In this document: piece after piece, positions 17,858 through 26,852 of the stretch
Position numbering within the stretch: position 1 is the stretch's first letter
Layout of the letters: each line of letters opens with the position of its first letter
From: Candidatus Nanoarchaeia archaeon
GTDB lineage: Archaea; Nanobdellota; Nanobdellia; JAQUSD01
DNA: 39,434 bases
Assembly (NCBI GenBank): GCA_028715295.1
Contig: JAQUSD010000005.1
Coordinates: 1-39,434, forward strand
Reading direction: 5' to 3'
Translations under genes and position numbers: made by a program
The notes under the pieces: generated by a model
Seen by the model: the letters and a program-made list of their open reading frames with translations, nothing else
Told to the model about the DNA's origin: nothing
Databases searched by the model: none

Positions 17858-18571
17858 TTACAGAATAACCTTTGAAGAAGTGAATTTCTTGCCGTCATGA
17901 CGCCTGACTATTTCAAGATATGTAATTCCTCCATTGTCAATATGCTTTAATGTAGTTATATTCTCAAGGAATATATTGTATCTTCTTAAGTCCTTTATTT
18001 TAACCCATTTGTTTGTCCTGTCTTTTGTTGTTTCCTTTAATTTACCTGTAAAGTTTTTGCAGTTGAATATAAAATGCAGATGCTGTGAAAGAATCTTTCT
18101 TCTATAGTATGTTTTTATTGAATATATTATTTTTAATTCTAAATCCTTTGGCGTATAACCTGTTCTTTCAATTGTCTGCCTGTAAGCACTTTCCTTTAAT
18201 CCTTCTCCTTCCTTTAATCTTCCAACAGCGCTTATTGCCCAGCAGTTTTTAAAAGGGCCTTTTTCAAGCCTTGATAATAAAATTTCATTATCTTTTCTTA
18301 GTGCAACAGCAACACTTGTAAACGGAGGCATATATATATCTGAACTTTCTGTGTCAAAATAAACAGCAATTTTATCTCCTTTTTTAGTCAATGAATACAG
18401 AAAATTTTCTTTTTTTATTATCCCTGCCTTGATAAGCTCTGAAAGATGATAATTGAAATGATTTGAACGCACTTTTTTATCCATTAACTGCGAGAAAGAA
18501 AGATTTTTCTTATACATCAACTTCCTGAAAATCTCCTTCCTTATAGGGTGTTTAAGCTCTTTGATATCCAT
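17858..18571 (-). CDS. winged-helix DNA-binding domain fused to Nudix-like domain (NrtR-like ligand-sensing regulator, tentative)
   Basis: N-term ArsR-like HTH (FSQLMDKKVRSNHFNYHLSELIKAGIIKKEN); Nudix box GRLKEGEGLKESAYRQTIERTGY with catalytic positions substituted. Confidence 0.75.
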   Translation of the reverse strand: MDIKELKHPIRKEIFRKLMYKKNLSFSQLMDKKVRSNHFNYHLSELIKAGIIKKENFLYSLTKKGDKIAVYFDTESSDIYMPPFTSVAVALRKDNEILLSRLEKGPFKNCWAISAVGRLKEGEGLKESAYRQTIERTGYTPKDLELKIIYSIKTYYRRKILSQHLHFIFNCKNFTGKLKETTKDRTNKWVKIKDLRRYNIFLENITTLKHIDNGGITYLEIVRRHDGKKFTSSKVIL

Positions 18572-18607
18572 ATGTGAACTCTTTTAATAAAACCTTAAAA
18601 GTTTTTC

Positions 18608-18662
18608 TTAAGGGTTTATAACTGCTTGATATTGGTTTGTTAAGCAACTCCAAAACCCTTAA
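18608..18662. promoter_or_regulatory. 10-bp inverted repeat TTAAGGGTTT ... AAACCCTTAA upstream of wHTH-Nudix gene
   Basis: 18608-18617 and 18653-18662 are perfect reverse complements; AAAACCTTAA variant at 18589-18598; proximal arm overlaps a minus-strand TTATAAAC TATA-like box. Confidence 0.5.
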
Positions 18663-18694
18663 TTGTATAAAGGAGGTTATGTTCCTAAAATCTG

Positions 18695-19261
18695 TTAACC
18701 GCTTATTATTGGATATAGATGATTTGTAAAGCAGAGAGAAACAATGGCTGTTCCGTATTTTTTCTTTGGTATGAAACTTTCTTTGATTATTTTTATGTCT
18801 TTTAATTCATATCTCTCGCAATAGCCATTTGTGTAAAGTTCATTAATACTTAATTTAAGTTTTTCTTTAATTTCTTCTTCAGTGTAGTTTCCGTTATGTT
18901 CACAGACAAGCCCGCCGTATTTTTCACCAGTGTTTTTGTTGTAAAGCCAGCCCAATATAATGCCTGCAGTAGCCCTCTCCCCTGAATTTGAGTTTGCAAC
19001 CGCCATTATTGATTCCATCACTTCTCCATGTGTTATCACTTCTGGTTTTTCAATTTCATTTGCAACAGCCGGAAGTATTGAAGAATAGGTTATAATATTG
19101 CACTTTTCTATGCCCGCATCTTTTAAAGCAAGATGGTATGAGCCTGCATGAATTGTTATGTCGCTCTCACCAGAACCTTTTGTTATAAAAAAATCTTTAG
19201 GGATCCTGTTGGCACAGGAAACATATTTCTGCAGTAAAATAACGCTTTGGGGGTTTTTCAT
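18695..19261 (-). CDS. pyruvoyl-dependent arginine decarboxylase
   Basis: NPQSVILLQKYVSC...GAGxSDxxxHAGSYHLALKDAGIEKCNIITYSSILPA (Ser-Ser self-cleavage region), HGEVMESIMAVAN. Confidence 0.92.
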   Translation of the reverse strand: MKNPQSVILLQKYVSCANRIPKDFFITKGSGESDITIHAGSYHLALKDAGIEKCNIITYSSILPAVANEIEKPEVITHGEVMESIMAVANSNSGERATAGIILGWLYNKNTGEKYGGLVCEHNGNYTEEEIKEKLKLSINELYTNGYCERYELKDIKIIKESFIPKKKYGTAIVSLCFTNHLYPIISG

Positions 19262-19351
19262 TTTCTTATTTTTAATATTTTATTTTTAATAATTACGCTT
19301 TGCTTATAAATTTTATGCCGTTTTTCTGTTAGAATTTTATTGTTTAAGTGA

Positions 19352-19801
19352 TTATTTTATGCCTTTGATAGCCTTTGTTATTGTTTTGTACTGGTTCTGG
19401 AATATGAGATACTGTTTTAATTCCTCCTTTTTTACCCATTTGACCTTTCTGATTTCATCTTTTTGTTTTTTAATATCCTTTTTATTCCCCATGAATTCAA
19501 CTATGTATATTTCTGCATGCTGTCCTTTCCATTTGTATTTTCTTCTTTCAATATTTTCCATGGGCCACATCCACTCATAAGTAATGTTTGATTTCTTTAT
19601 GATTTTGAATTTGTCTGTTCCTAATTCTTCTTTCATCTCCCTGAGAAGGGCTTTTTCACTTTTTTCACTTTTTTCAACACCCCCTCCTGGAACGCTCCAC
19701 TCATTGTCCTTATAGTACTGTTTCTGCACAATAAGAAATTCATCCCCTTTGAAAACAATCCCAAGAACATTCTTTCTAAGGGGAAGTTTTTCAGTGTTCA
19801 T
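19352..19801 (-). CDS. Nudix hydrolase
   Basis: Canonical Nudix box GGGVEKSEKSEKALLREMKEELG; start MNTEKLPLRK. Confidence 0.93.
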   Translation of the reverse strand: MNTEKLPLRKNVLGIVFKGDEFLIVQKQYYKDNEWSVPGGGVEKSEKSEKALLREMKEELGTDKFKIIKKSNITYEWMWPMENIERRKYKWKGQHAEIYIVEFMGNKKDIKKQKDEIRKVKWVKKEELKQYLIFQNQYKTITKAIKGIK

Positions 19802-19893
19802 AATTAATGTATAAGAAAAACTTATTAATAAATCATTTTGAAATAATGTTTGTTTACCCAACATTTAATAGTTCTAATATTTACATAATTTAT

Positions 19894-20247
19894 ATGGCAG
19901 CGTCTCTCAAGAAGTTTAATATTGCATATTCAATATTTCTGGAAAAATCTGATGAACTTGTCAGTAATTTAAATGAAGATATTGAAAATGCCAGGACAGA
20001 AGAAGAAAAACAGAGGCTGATTAAACTGCTGGATTTTGAAAAGAACAGAATAGATGAAGAAGATAAAATATGGATGGAAAAAAGAGCTAGAAAAATGGAT
20101 TTTCTTAAGAAGCAGAAGGAATACAGAAGTAAGTTTAATGAACAGAGAAAAGAACAGACGAAGAAGTATAATGAAGAGCATAAGGAAGAAAGAAAAGCAT
20201 ACAGGAAGAAGTTCATGGAAGAATTAAAGAAGAATAAAATCAGATAA
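19894..20247 (+). CDS. highly charged, coiled-coil hypothetical protein (117 aa)
   Basis: MAASLKKFNIAYSIFLEKSDELV... then long K/E/R helix; downstream in-frame ATG preferred. Confidence 0.6.
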   Translation: MAASLKKFNIAYSIFLEKSDELVSNLNEDIENARTEEEKQRLIKLLDFEKNRIDEEDKIWMEKRARKMDFLKKQKEYRSKFNEQRKEQTKKYNEEHKEERKAYRKKFMEELKKNKIR

Positions 20248-20256
20248 CTTTCCATA

Positions 20257-20817
20257 TTACTCAATTAAATCTTTTATTTTATTCACAAAATCTGCTGTTT
20301 GTACCTGAAGATGTTTAGCAAGTGATTTATTAAATGTTTCATCAACTCCATAACAAGCTCTTTCTCTTAAGTCCTTTGATTCGATTACAAAACTTATATC
20401 CTTTTCTTTAAGATTTATTTTTTCTATTAAGAAATTAATATCCTCTTCTTTTAATATATCATTTTTATGATAATAAAATAAAGTTACAGCTGTTAGTGTT
20501 GCAAAATGACTGTTTGATTTATACCCCAACTTTTCCAATAAGGCAAGACTTGTATGATAAATTGAGTAATAATATATTGTTATGCACCAGTCGTAATAAG
20601 TTCTGTTTGGAAGTTTTTCTTTTATAGAATGTTCGTGTTCTTCCAGCAGGTAATTAGCAAATTCAAGGTTAGATACTGCTTTTTTAATGTGTTTTTTGTA
20701 TTCTAGACTTGTTTTTCTTATTGCTTTTATTTTAATATAATACTTAAATAACTCTTCGCAGTATTTCTTGTCTTTTATTAACTTATTTGGTTCAAATTTC
20801 ATTTTTGGAACCTCCAT
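20257..20817 (-). CDS. HEPN domain protein (partner of adjacent MNT nucleotidyltransferase)
   Basis: Helical; ANYLLEEHEHSIKEKLPNRTYYDWCITIYYYSIYHTSLALLEKLGYKSNSH HEPN pattern; downstream of MNT gene. Confidence 0.8.
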   Translation of the reverse strand: MEVPKMKFEPNKLIKDKKYCEELFKYYIKIKAIRKTSLEYKKHIKKAVSNLEFANYLLEEHEHSIKEKLPNRTYYDWCITIYYYSIYHTSLALLEKLGYKSNSHFATLTAVTLFYYHKNDILKEEDINFLIEKINLKEKDISFVIESKDLRERACYGVDETFNKSLAKHLQVQTADFVNKIKDLIE

Positions 20818-21392
20818 AAAATATGGTAATAATATTCTACCCCAATTAATACAATAACATTTTTTCTTATTTCATTTGAGAAATCATGGTTTTTGTCCAT
20901 GAAGTTTTTCTCAAAATCAGAATAATTTACATAAACAGGACTTATCTTTGTATTTGTTCTCATGCTTACTCTTTTGGTAGTATTTTCTATGTTTGAAGAA
21001 TTATTTACTTTTTGGAATACTAACAGCAAATCAATATCTGAATTATTTGTATAGTTTCTTTTTGCATATGAACCGAATATTAAGGCTATTAATGGTTTTT
21101 CTTCAAGTTCGGAAAGAAATTCATTTATGGAATTAATTATCTTTTTTGGCAATGACAAAAAATTCTCTGTATGGACCTGTTTTAAGTATGCTGTTGTTAA
21201 TGGGGTGTCTGTTAGTTTTATCTTTATTAGGTTAGCATCCTTCTCTTCTTTTATGACATTTTCTTTTTTAAGTATTTTTATGTTTCGGCTAGTATTATTA
21301 TAACTAGTTTTAACAAGCCTTGCGAGTTCTCTAATGTGAACTCCTTCTTTGTTATTATCCAGCATATTAATAATTCTGAGTTTAGTTTCCAT
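20799..21392 (-). CDS. wHTH + MNT-type nucleotidyltransferase
   Basis: HIRELARLVKTSYNNTSRNIKILKKENVI; ALIFGSYAKRNYTNNSDIDLLLVF. Confidence 0.88.
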   Translation of the reverse strand: METKLRIINMLDNNKEGVHIRELARLVKTSYNNTSRNIKILKKENVIKEEKDANLIKIKLTDTPLTTAYLKQVHTENFLSLPKKIINSINEFLSELEEKPLIALIFGSYAKRNYTNNSDIDLLLVFQKVNNSSNIENTTKRVSMRTNTKISPVYVNYSDFEKNFMDKNHDFSNEIRKNVIVLIGVEYYYHILWRFQK

Positions 21393-21396
21393 TTTG

Positions 21397-21424
21397 GTAT
21401 CAATTGATACTATTTTAGTATCAA
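21397..21424. promoter_or_regulatory. operator: perfect palindrome GTATCAATTGATAC plus third half-site GTATCAA
   Basis: Palindrome 21397-21410; extra GTATCAA at 21418-21424, 21 bp from the first; between TATA-like sequence and ATG of the wHTH-MNT gene. Confidence 0.65.
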
Positions 21425-21489
21425 CTTATATTTAAGCTTTTCTTTTAGATATTCTGATATCTACGTATCTGTAAATTAACTTAAAAAGT

Positions 21490-21706
21490 ATGCGCTTCGT
21501 TGTCATAACTGTCCAATAATTTAAATCTTGCTCGTTCAGCTACAAGAGCTGCAGGACAAACAGTTGCAACCACACATGTTAAAATTCATTCTTATGGTGC
21601 TGCAGTGTACCCTCAACACGCAGATACAGAGCTACTAATTCTGATGAAGAAGTAAAAAAGAAAGAAGAAAGCAGTGGAAAGCTTAAGCCAAGTTCCTTAA
21701 ATTAAC
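21490..21706 (+). pseudogene. possible degraded coding remnant
   Basis: Start-less reading frame ARSATRAAGQTVATTHVKIHSYGAAVYPQHADTELL, then a shifted frame ATNSDEEVKKKEESSGKLKPSSLN*; no intact ORF. Confidence 0.25.
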
Positions 21707-22495
21707 TGCAAGCTCAATGTATCTCTCCTGTTTTTCCTTTAAATCTTCAATTGCATCACATATTGTTTTATTGAGTTCAGTATGTGTGCAGTATGCTCCT
21801 ATGCAAATATCTCTTTCAGGCTGTGGGAGTAATTCACAGATACTGACATCTTTGTCTGTTTTAGCCCTGTCTTTCATACAGCTTTCTATTTCAGGGTATT
21901 CATCACAGAAGGATATATCCTGTATGAAAAAGGTTAAGCAATGAGGGTTATTATTGCACATAGTAATGTTTCTTTCCTTTAATGCAAGACAGGTGTATTT
22001 GTCAGGAGTATCCAATTTATCACAGTATTCTGTTTTGATTTCTTCTGACTTATTCCATGAGTATAAGTTGCTCATAAAGTTAAAGTAGCACTGTTCTTTT
22101 TCATGCTGGCTGTAATCAATATCACTGCAGAATGATGCATTTTCACTGGATACAGCCAACTGATAATAACATACATGCCTTGATTCATCACTTAGCTGTT
22201 TGCAGTAGGAAGAGTCTTTATCTGCAAGAGCCATGCAGATTAAATATTCATTTTCTTCTCTTACTCCTTCACAGAACCTGTTATCATTGTTGATTAAAGC
22301 AAGGCAGTAGTATCTGTTGCCGTACGGGAGCTGTTCCGACAGGGGCAGTTGTTTACATAACTGATTTGATGGAGTATCAGGAACAGTAATATTCTCTAGT
22401 TCAGGAATTATCCCATCATCAGGTTCATAATTCATAGAGAAGAACACAATTAATAATAATGTTATAGCAATAATCAGCAACCATGTGCTTTTCAT
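21683..22495 (-). CDS. membrane-anchored extracellular protein with tandem two-Cys repeats
   Basis: N-terminal TM/signal anchor; repeated CxxAL...(D/N)xSxC units (CLALINNDNRFC, CMALADKDSSYC, CYYQLAVSSENASFC, CLALKERNITMC, CLTFFIQDISFC). Confidence 0.75.
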   Translation of the reverse strand: MKSTWLLIIAITLLLIVFFSMNYEPDDGIIPELENITVPDTPSNQLCKQLPLSEQLPYGNRYYCLALINNDNRFCEGVREENEYLICMALADKDSSYCKQLSDESRHVCYYQLAVSSENASFCSDIDYSQHEKEQCYFNFMSNLYSWNKSEEIKTEYCDKLDTPDKYTCLALKERNITMCNNNPHCLTFFIQDISFCDEYPEIESCMKDRAKTDKDVSICELLPQPERDICIGAYCTHTELNKTICDAIEDLKEKQERYIELAVNLRNLA

Positions 22496-22618
22496 ATCCT
22501 TAAGGATGTAAAAGAGAGTAATAAGAGTTTTGCTTTAAAAATAAAATCCAATAATTGATTGAATTTAATTTATCTACTTGGAAGACTTTATAAGTTTTTT
22601 AGATGATATATTTTTAAT

Positions 22619-23356
22619 ATGAAGAATAAAGTTAAGATTAATGTTCCTCAGATTATTCTTGAAGAAATCATAAATTCTGAAAAAAGATGGTATAATTCAA
22701 AGCAGTGGATTGAAGAGAATCTTAATTCTTTTGAAGATTTCCATAGGCTTGTTTCTGAAAGGCATGATGCAGGATATATCAGACATGAAGGGCTTTTTGA
22801 CATATTTGTACTTGACGGGAGATTCAAGCTGGATTGCTGTGGAAACCTTTTGGTTAAGAACAAAGAACAGGAATCATGCTATAATTTTGTATTTCCAGGA
22901 GAGTTTGTAACACCAGAAACTGCCTGTGAAGTTTGCAAAGAAAAATGGACTATTGACAATCTTGAAGATTTTGTTATGGACATATATGAGGAAGGAGTTG
23001 TTTTCCTGCATGAAGACTGCAACAGGCATTGTTTAAATGTAAAATATGAAAAAATTTTTAGGGATTTGTTTGAAAAATCAGGCTATAAAGATGTTAGTTT
23101 GTCAGCAGTGAAGAACCAATATTGTGGATGCAGTAAATGTGCTCCTTGGTATGAAGTTAATACTGAAGCAGGTAAATTCCTTATTGGATGGAGAAAAAGA
23201 GTAATTAACATTGACTGTTCAGAAATTAAAGGAATTAACCTTTACCTGCTTTTTAGAAAAGAAGAAACAACAAAGGGAAAGGATTATATCCACGCTTGGG
23301 GTTATGAAAAAGCAGAGGCTTACTTAAGCAAGATACATAATAAATTGAAATTGTAG
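22619..23356 (+). CDS. hypothetical protein, 245 aa, Cys clusters suggest metal binding
   Basis: Intact ORF with CC, CEVC, CGCSKC; no family recognised. Confidence 0.7.
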   Translation: MKNKVKINVPQIILEEIINSEKRWYNSKQWIEENLNSFEDFHRLVSERHDAGYIRHEGLFDIFVLDGRFKLDCCGNLLVKNKEQESCYNFVFPGEFVTPETACEVCKEKWTIDNLEDFVMDIYEEGVVFLHEDCNRHCLNVKYEKIFRDLFEKSGYKDVSLSAVKNQYCGCSKCAPWYEVNTEAGKFLIGWRKRVINIDCSEIKGINLYLLFRKEETTKGKDYIHAWGYEKAEAYLSKIHNKLKL

Positions 23357-23399
23357 AGAAATAAAGTTCAATACAATCAGCTTGTTTTTTTTGTTTCAA

Positions 23400-23813
23400 T
23401 TATGATTTACTATCCTTGATTGCTTTAATTAATTTTTTGCATTTTTCAATCGCCTGTTTTGCTGTTTCAAAATCCATTTTGCTACCATAATATGTTAAAG
23501 AATTCCTTTTATACCGTAAATCATCAAAAACAATGAATAAATCATCTCTTTTTAAAAAATCTTTAAGATAAAACCCAATACAGATGTGGTTTGAAATATT
23601 AAATCCATTCAAAAAGGCTGACGCCTGTAATAATTCCAACAATGAGGTGTAATAATCTTCAAAAACAAAATTGCAGTTTTTCTTGTTTATGTCTTTAATT
23701 AAGCTGATTCTTTCATCTGCTGTTTCAATCAGAGATTCTGCTCTTTTTTCATCTATTGAAACTTTTCTTGCTGATGAATTTTCCAAACAATCCTTAAAGT
23801 TAGATTCTTTCAT
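23400..23813 (-). CDS. HEPN domain protein (second MNT/HEPN module)
   Basis: Helical; FDDLRYKRNSLTYYGSKMDFETAKQAIEKCKKLI HEPN-like signature; overlaps MNT gene. Confidence 0.78.
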   Translation of the reverse strand: MKESNFKDCLENSSARKVSIDEKRAESLIETADERISLIKDINKKNCNFVFEDYYTSLLELLQASAFLNGFNISNHICIGFYLKDFLKRDDLFIVFDDLRYKRNSLTYYGSKMDFETAKQAIEKCKKLIKAIKDSKS

Positions 23814-24343
23814 TTGAAAACCTCAATGTAATTATTCAATGTGGTCCCGTTTATAATGTTATTTGCAAGATTTTTGTTTTTTATTTCACTTATCCCCTTA
23901 TGTCTGAATATTTGCATTCTTCTTGATAATTTTCCCTCAAAATCTGTTAGATTAAGCTCTTTATTTGAGGGGGTTTCAATGTATATGTCAATATCGCTTG
24001 TTTCTATGTCCTCACCTTTTGAGTATGAGCCGAAAACCACTACTGCCGGATTATTTAGCTCTTTTTTGATAAATTCAACTAATCCTGAAGAATAAAGTGA
24101 TTTTATGTTGTAAAGTTTTTTTTCAAGAAGATAATTACTGCTTGTTTTATCTGCTGTGTAAAAAATAACATTCCCCGTTTGTATTGTTGTTAAAATACCT
24201 TCTTTTTGTAGTTCTTTGCTGTATCTTATTACAGAAGGCAGGGGAAGTTTTAGTTTTTTTTCTATTCTCCTGACTCTTAATTTAGCATTAGGATTAACAA
24301 AAAAGAATTCTTTGATTGTTTCTTTGATATTTCTTCTTTTCAT
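23810..24343 (-). CDS. wHTH + MNT-type nucleotidyltransferase (second module)
   Basis: LPSVIRYSKELQKEGILTT; VVVFGSYSKGEDIETSDIDIYIET. Confidence 0.88.
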   Translation of the reverse strand: MKRRNIKETIKEFFFVNPNAKLRVRRIEKKLKLPLPSVIRYSKELQKEGILTTIQTGNVIFYTADKTSSNYLLEKKLYNIKSLYSSGLVEFIKKELNNPAVVVFGSYSKGEDIETSDIDIYIETPSNKELNLTDFEGKLSRRMQIFRHKGISEIKNKNLANNIINGTTLNNYIEVFK

Positions 24344-24371
24344 TTGATAATTATTAATATCAATTGATATT
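24344..24371. promoter_or_regulatory. operator: perfect palindrome AATATCAATTGATATT plus extra half-site TTGATA
   Basis: Palindrome 24356-24371; TTGATA at 24344-24349; directly upstream of second wHTH-MNT start. Confidence 0.6.
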
Positions 24372-24413
24372 TAAAGTTATCTATTATCTACTATTTAATA
24401 TTGTTAGAATAAA

Positions 24414-24599
24414 TTATAAAAAAAGCGTTGATTTAGCGTATCCCCAAACTATTATGCATGACCCGCACTGCTGAGCACCATGAAAATGAACTACTTCTAA
24501 ATAATCAACATTAGGGTTAATAACTGCATTCCCCCTCTTTCTGCTTCTTGTCTTCTGCTTAAAACCGCAATAATAACACTTCCCCAAACTGCCTTTCAT
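24414..24599 (-). CDS. small putative zinc-ribbon protein, 61 aa
   Basis: CYYCGFKQK ... CGSC paired Cys motifs. Confidence 0.45.
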   Translation of the reverse strand: MKGSLGKCYYCGFKQKTRSRKRGNAVINPNVDYLEVVHFHGAQQCGSCIIVWGYAKSTLFL

Positions 24600-24661
24600 G
24601 GTTAAACCTACATATTTTAAACACTTAGTGACGACCCTCGTAAGTTAAACCAAATAAGAAA

Positions 24662-24733
24662 CGCCCCCGCCGGGATTCGGACCCGGGTTATCGGCGTGAC
24701 AGGCCGATGTCCTAACCGCTAGACTACAGGGGC
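24662..24733 (-). tRNA. tRNA-Asp (anticodon GUC)
   Basis: GCCCCTGTAGTCTAGCGGTTAGGACATCGGCCTGTCACGCCGATAACCCGGGTCCGAATCCCGGCGGGGGC. Confidence 0.95.
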
Positions 24734-24833
24734 TTATTTCAATTTTCATTGGTAAAATTTCTTTATAAAGTTTTCTAATTAGAAAACTGTGCTTCTAAAA
24801 GGTTTATAAGTGTAATGCTTTTTAAGAATAATA

Positions 24834-25289
24834 ATGAATTTTGAAGACATTGATGACAAAGATATTGAAGATATTATTGCTTCTGTTGGTTGTTATGGGG
24901 AACGTGTTTCACCGAAAAAACTTATTCAACTTCTTAAGTTTAGGATTAACGAAGAGAGCAAAATTTTAGGAGCACATTCTTTAAGAATTGGTTCTAACTT
25001 ATTAAATACAAACTTAGGGGAAAATCTAAACAACAATGAACTTGTCAGAGATGCACAGGAGGATTTAGAACAGCTGTCAAAAGCATCAGCAAATCTTGAT
25101 TTTTATCTTAAACTTTTCATGGACTTATCAGAAGAACTTGAGTTTTATGAAGTTAGAAAATACAGAACTAAAAGTTCTGCAATTTATACTATTGCTGATA
25201 AAAGAGATGGAGTTATTTCTTATTTTAATATTTGCCCAGATGAAGATATCAACTGCAGGGATGATTCATTAAAAGGCATGTATATCTAA
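24834..25289 (+). CDS. hypothetical protein, 151 aa
   Basis: Intact acidic ORF downstream of archaeal-like promoter; no family recognised. Confidence 0.65.
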   Translation: MNFEDIDDKDIEDIIASVGCYGERVSPKKLIQLLKFRINEESKILGAHSLRIGSNLLNTNLGENLNNNELVRDAQEDLEQLSKASANLDFYLKLFMDLSEELEFYEVRKYRTKSSAIYTIADKRDGVISYFNICPDEDINCRDDSLKGMYI

Positions 25290-26293
25290 GTTTTAATTAT
25301 TTCAGTTGAAGCTTTTTTTAACCTGTTCATTAAACCCAAACCTAAACCTATTTCATCAACACCTTCAACAATGATGATATCTGTTTTCTTTAAGTCAAAA
25401 TCCCTGAACTTTGAAAATAATTTTTTAGTCATGTCTTTTTCAGTAACACAGATACAGTTATAGTCTGCAGAATAATATTCAAAACCAATAACAGCTGTTT
25501 TTAATTTTTCTTTTTTATAATTCTTTACAAGGGTTCTTATTTTTGCTTTTGATTTTTTTCCATAAACAAGAATAACTTTTGCATCAGGGGAATAATGCCT
25601 GTATTTCATCCCTGGAGCCATTGCTTTTGAAACTTTTTTTCCATAAACTGAAGCAGGAATTTCCAAAGAACCTAAAATCTTAATCAACTGTTCAGCAGTT
25701 ATTTTTCCTGGACGTAGAAGAACTGGTTTTTTAGAACTTAAATCAACAACAGTGGATTCAATTCCTATTTTAGTTTTTCCTCCGTCTATTATAAGAGGGA
25801 TTCTTCCTTTCATATCTTCATAAACATGTTTTGCTGTTGTAGGAGAAGCTTTACCTGATAAATTAGCGCTTGGGGCAGCTAGGGGATTTGATTTTTTAAT
25901 TAATTCAAGAGCTGTTTCGTTAGAGGGCATTCTTACAGCAACAGTATTTAAACCTCCAGTAGTAACAGAAGGAACTTTTTTCTTTTTCTTTAATATGATT
26001 GTTAAAGGTCCTGGCCAGAATTTCTTTATTAATTTATACGCTGATTCAGGAATGTATTCCACCAATAAGCCCAATTGCTTTTCATTAGCAATATGAACTA
26101 TTAAAGGGTTGTCAGCAGGACGCTTCTTTGCCTTAAATATTTTAAGAACTGCTTTTCTATTTAAGGCATCAGCACCCAATCCATAAACTGTTTCAGTTGG
26201 GAAAGCAACTACTTCACCTTTCTTTATAAGTCCAGACGCTTTCTTTATACCCTTTTTATCACTTGATTTAACAACCAATGTTTCCATTATCAA
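25286..26293 (-). CDS. sua5: threonylcarbamoyl-AMP synthase (Sua5/YrdC with C-terminal Sua5 domain)
   Basis: GEVVAFPTETVYGLGADALN, KRPADNPLIVHI, PLAAPSANLSGKASPTTA, IDGGKTKIGIESTVVDL, PGMKYRHYSPDAKV. Confidence 0.96.
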   Translation of the reverse strand: MIMETLVVKSSDKKGIKKASGLIKKGEVVAFPTETVYGLGADALNRKAVLKIFKAKKRPADNPLIVHIANEKQLGLLVEYIPESAYKLIKKFWPGPLTIILKKKKKVPSVTTGGLNTVAVRMPSNETALELIKKSNPLAAPSANLSGKASPTTAKHVYEDMKGRIPLIIDGGKTKIGIESTVVDLSSKKPVLLRPGKITAEQLIKILGSLEIPASVYGKKVSKAMAPGMKYRHYSPDAKVILVYGKKSKAKIRTLVKNYKKEKLKTAVIGFEYYSADYNCICVTEKDMTKKLFSKFRDFDLKKTDIIIVEGVDEIGLGLGLMNRLKKASTEIIKT

Positions 26294-26361
26294 AGAATAA
26301 CTCTCCCAGATTTTAATTAGTTTTGCAAAGACTTTTATTTTTATCCGGCATTATTTTTGTT

Positions 26362-26817
26362 ATGGCAGCAATATACTACCAGAATCTTGACAATAAGTTC
26401 GGAAAGCCTTTATTCCTTCTTGAACTTAAACTTAATCTTGACAAGACAAACTTTACTATCAAAGAGTTAAGAGATTATGGGGTTGCTGTTAAGTTTGCTG
26501 AAGAACATCTTACCCCTTCCTGCGTCACTGAAAAAGGCTATATCCTCAAAATTCACAGGGATAATGTAAGAATAGAACATGCACATTTACAGCTTGAAGA
26601 AAGCTTTGGTGATTTATTGAATCTTGAAGGACTGCTTAGTGACAGTATAATGAACCAGATTAAAGAAAATAAACCTGATTGGCATAAAAACCTTATTATC
26701 CATCCTGATAACGGAGATTGTGCTATTTTCACTGTTAAAACAGATGAGAACAGACAGCTTTACATAAAAGAGATAAATGATAATTATAAGGCAAACCACA
26801 GAAGAAAGCGCATTTAG
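26362..26817 (+). CDS. hypothetical protein, 151 aa
   Basis: MAAIYYQNLDNKFGKPLFLLELKLNLDK...; downstream ATG preferred. Confidence 0.6.
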   Translation: MAAIYYQNLDNKFGKPLFLLELKLNLDKTNFTIKELRDYGVAVKFAEEHLTPSCVTEKGYILKIHRDNVRIEHAHLQLEESFGDLLNLEGLLSDSIMNQIKENKPDWHKNLIIHPDNGDCAIFTVKTDENRQLYIKEINDNYKANHRRKRI

Positions 26818-26852
26818 ATACATTTAAAAGGAGTCTTCTTTAGAGTATTTTT

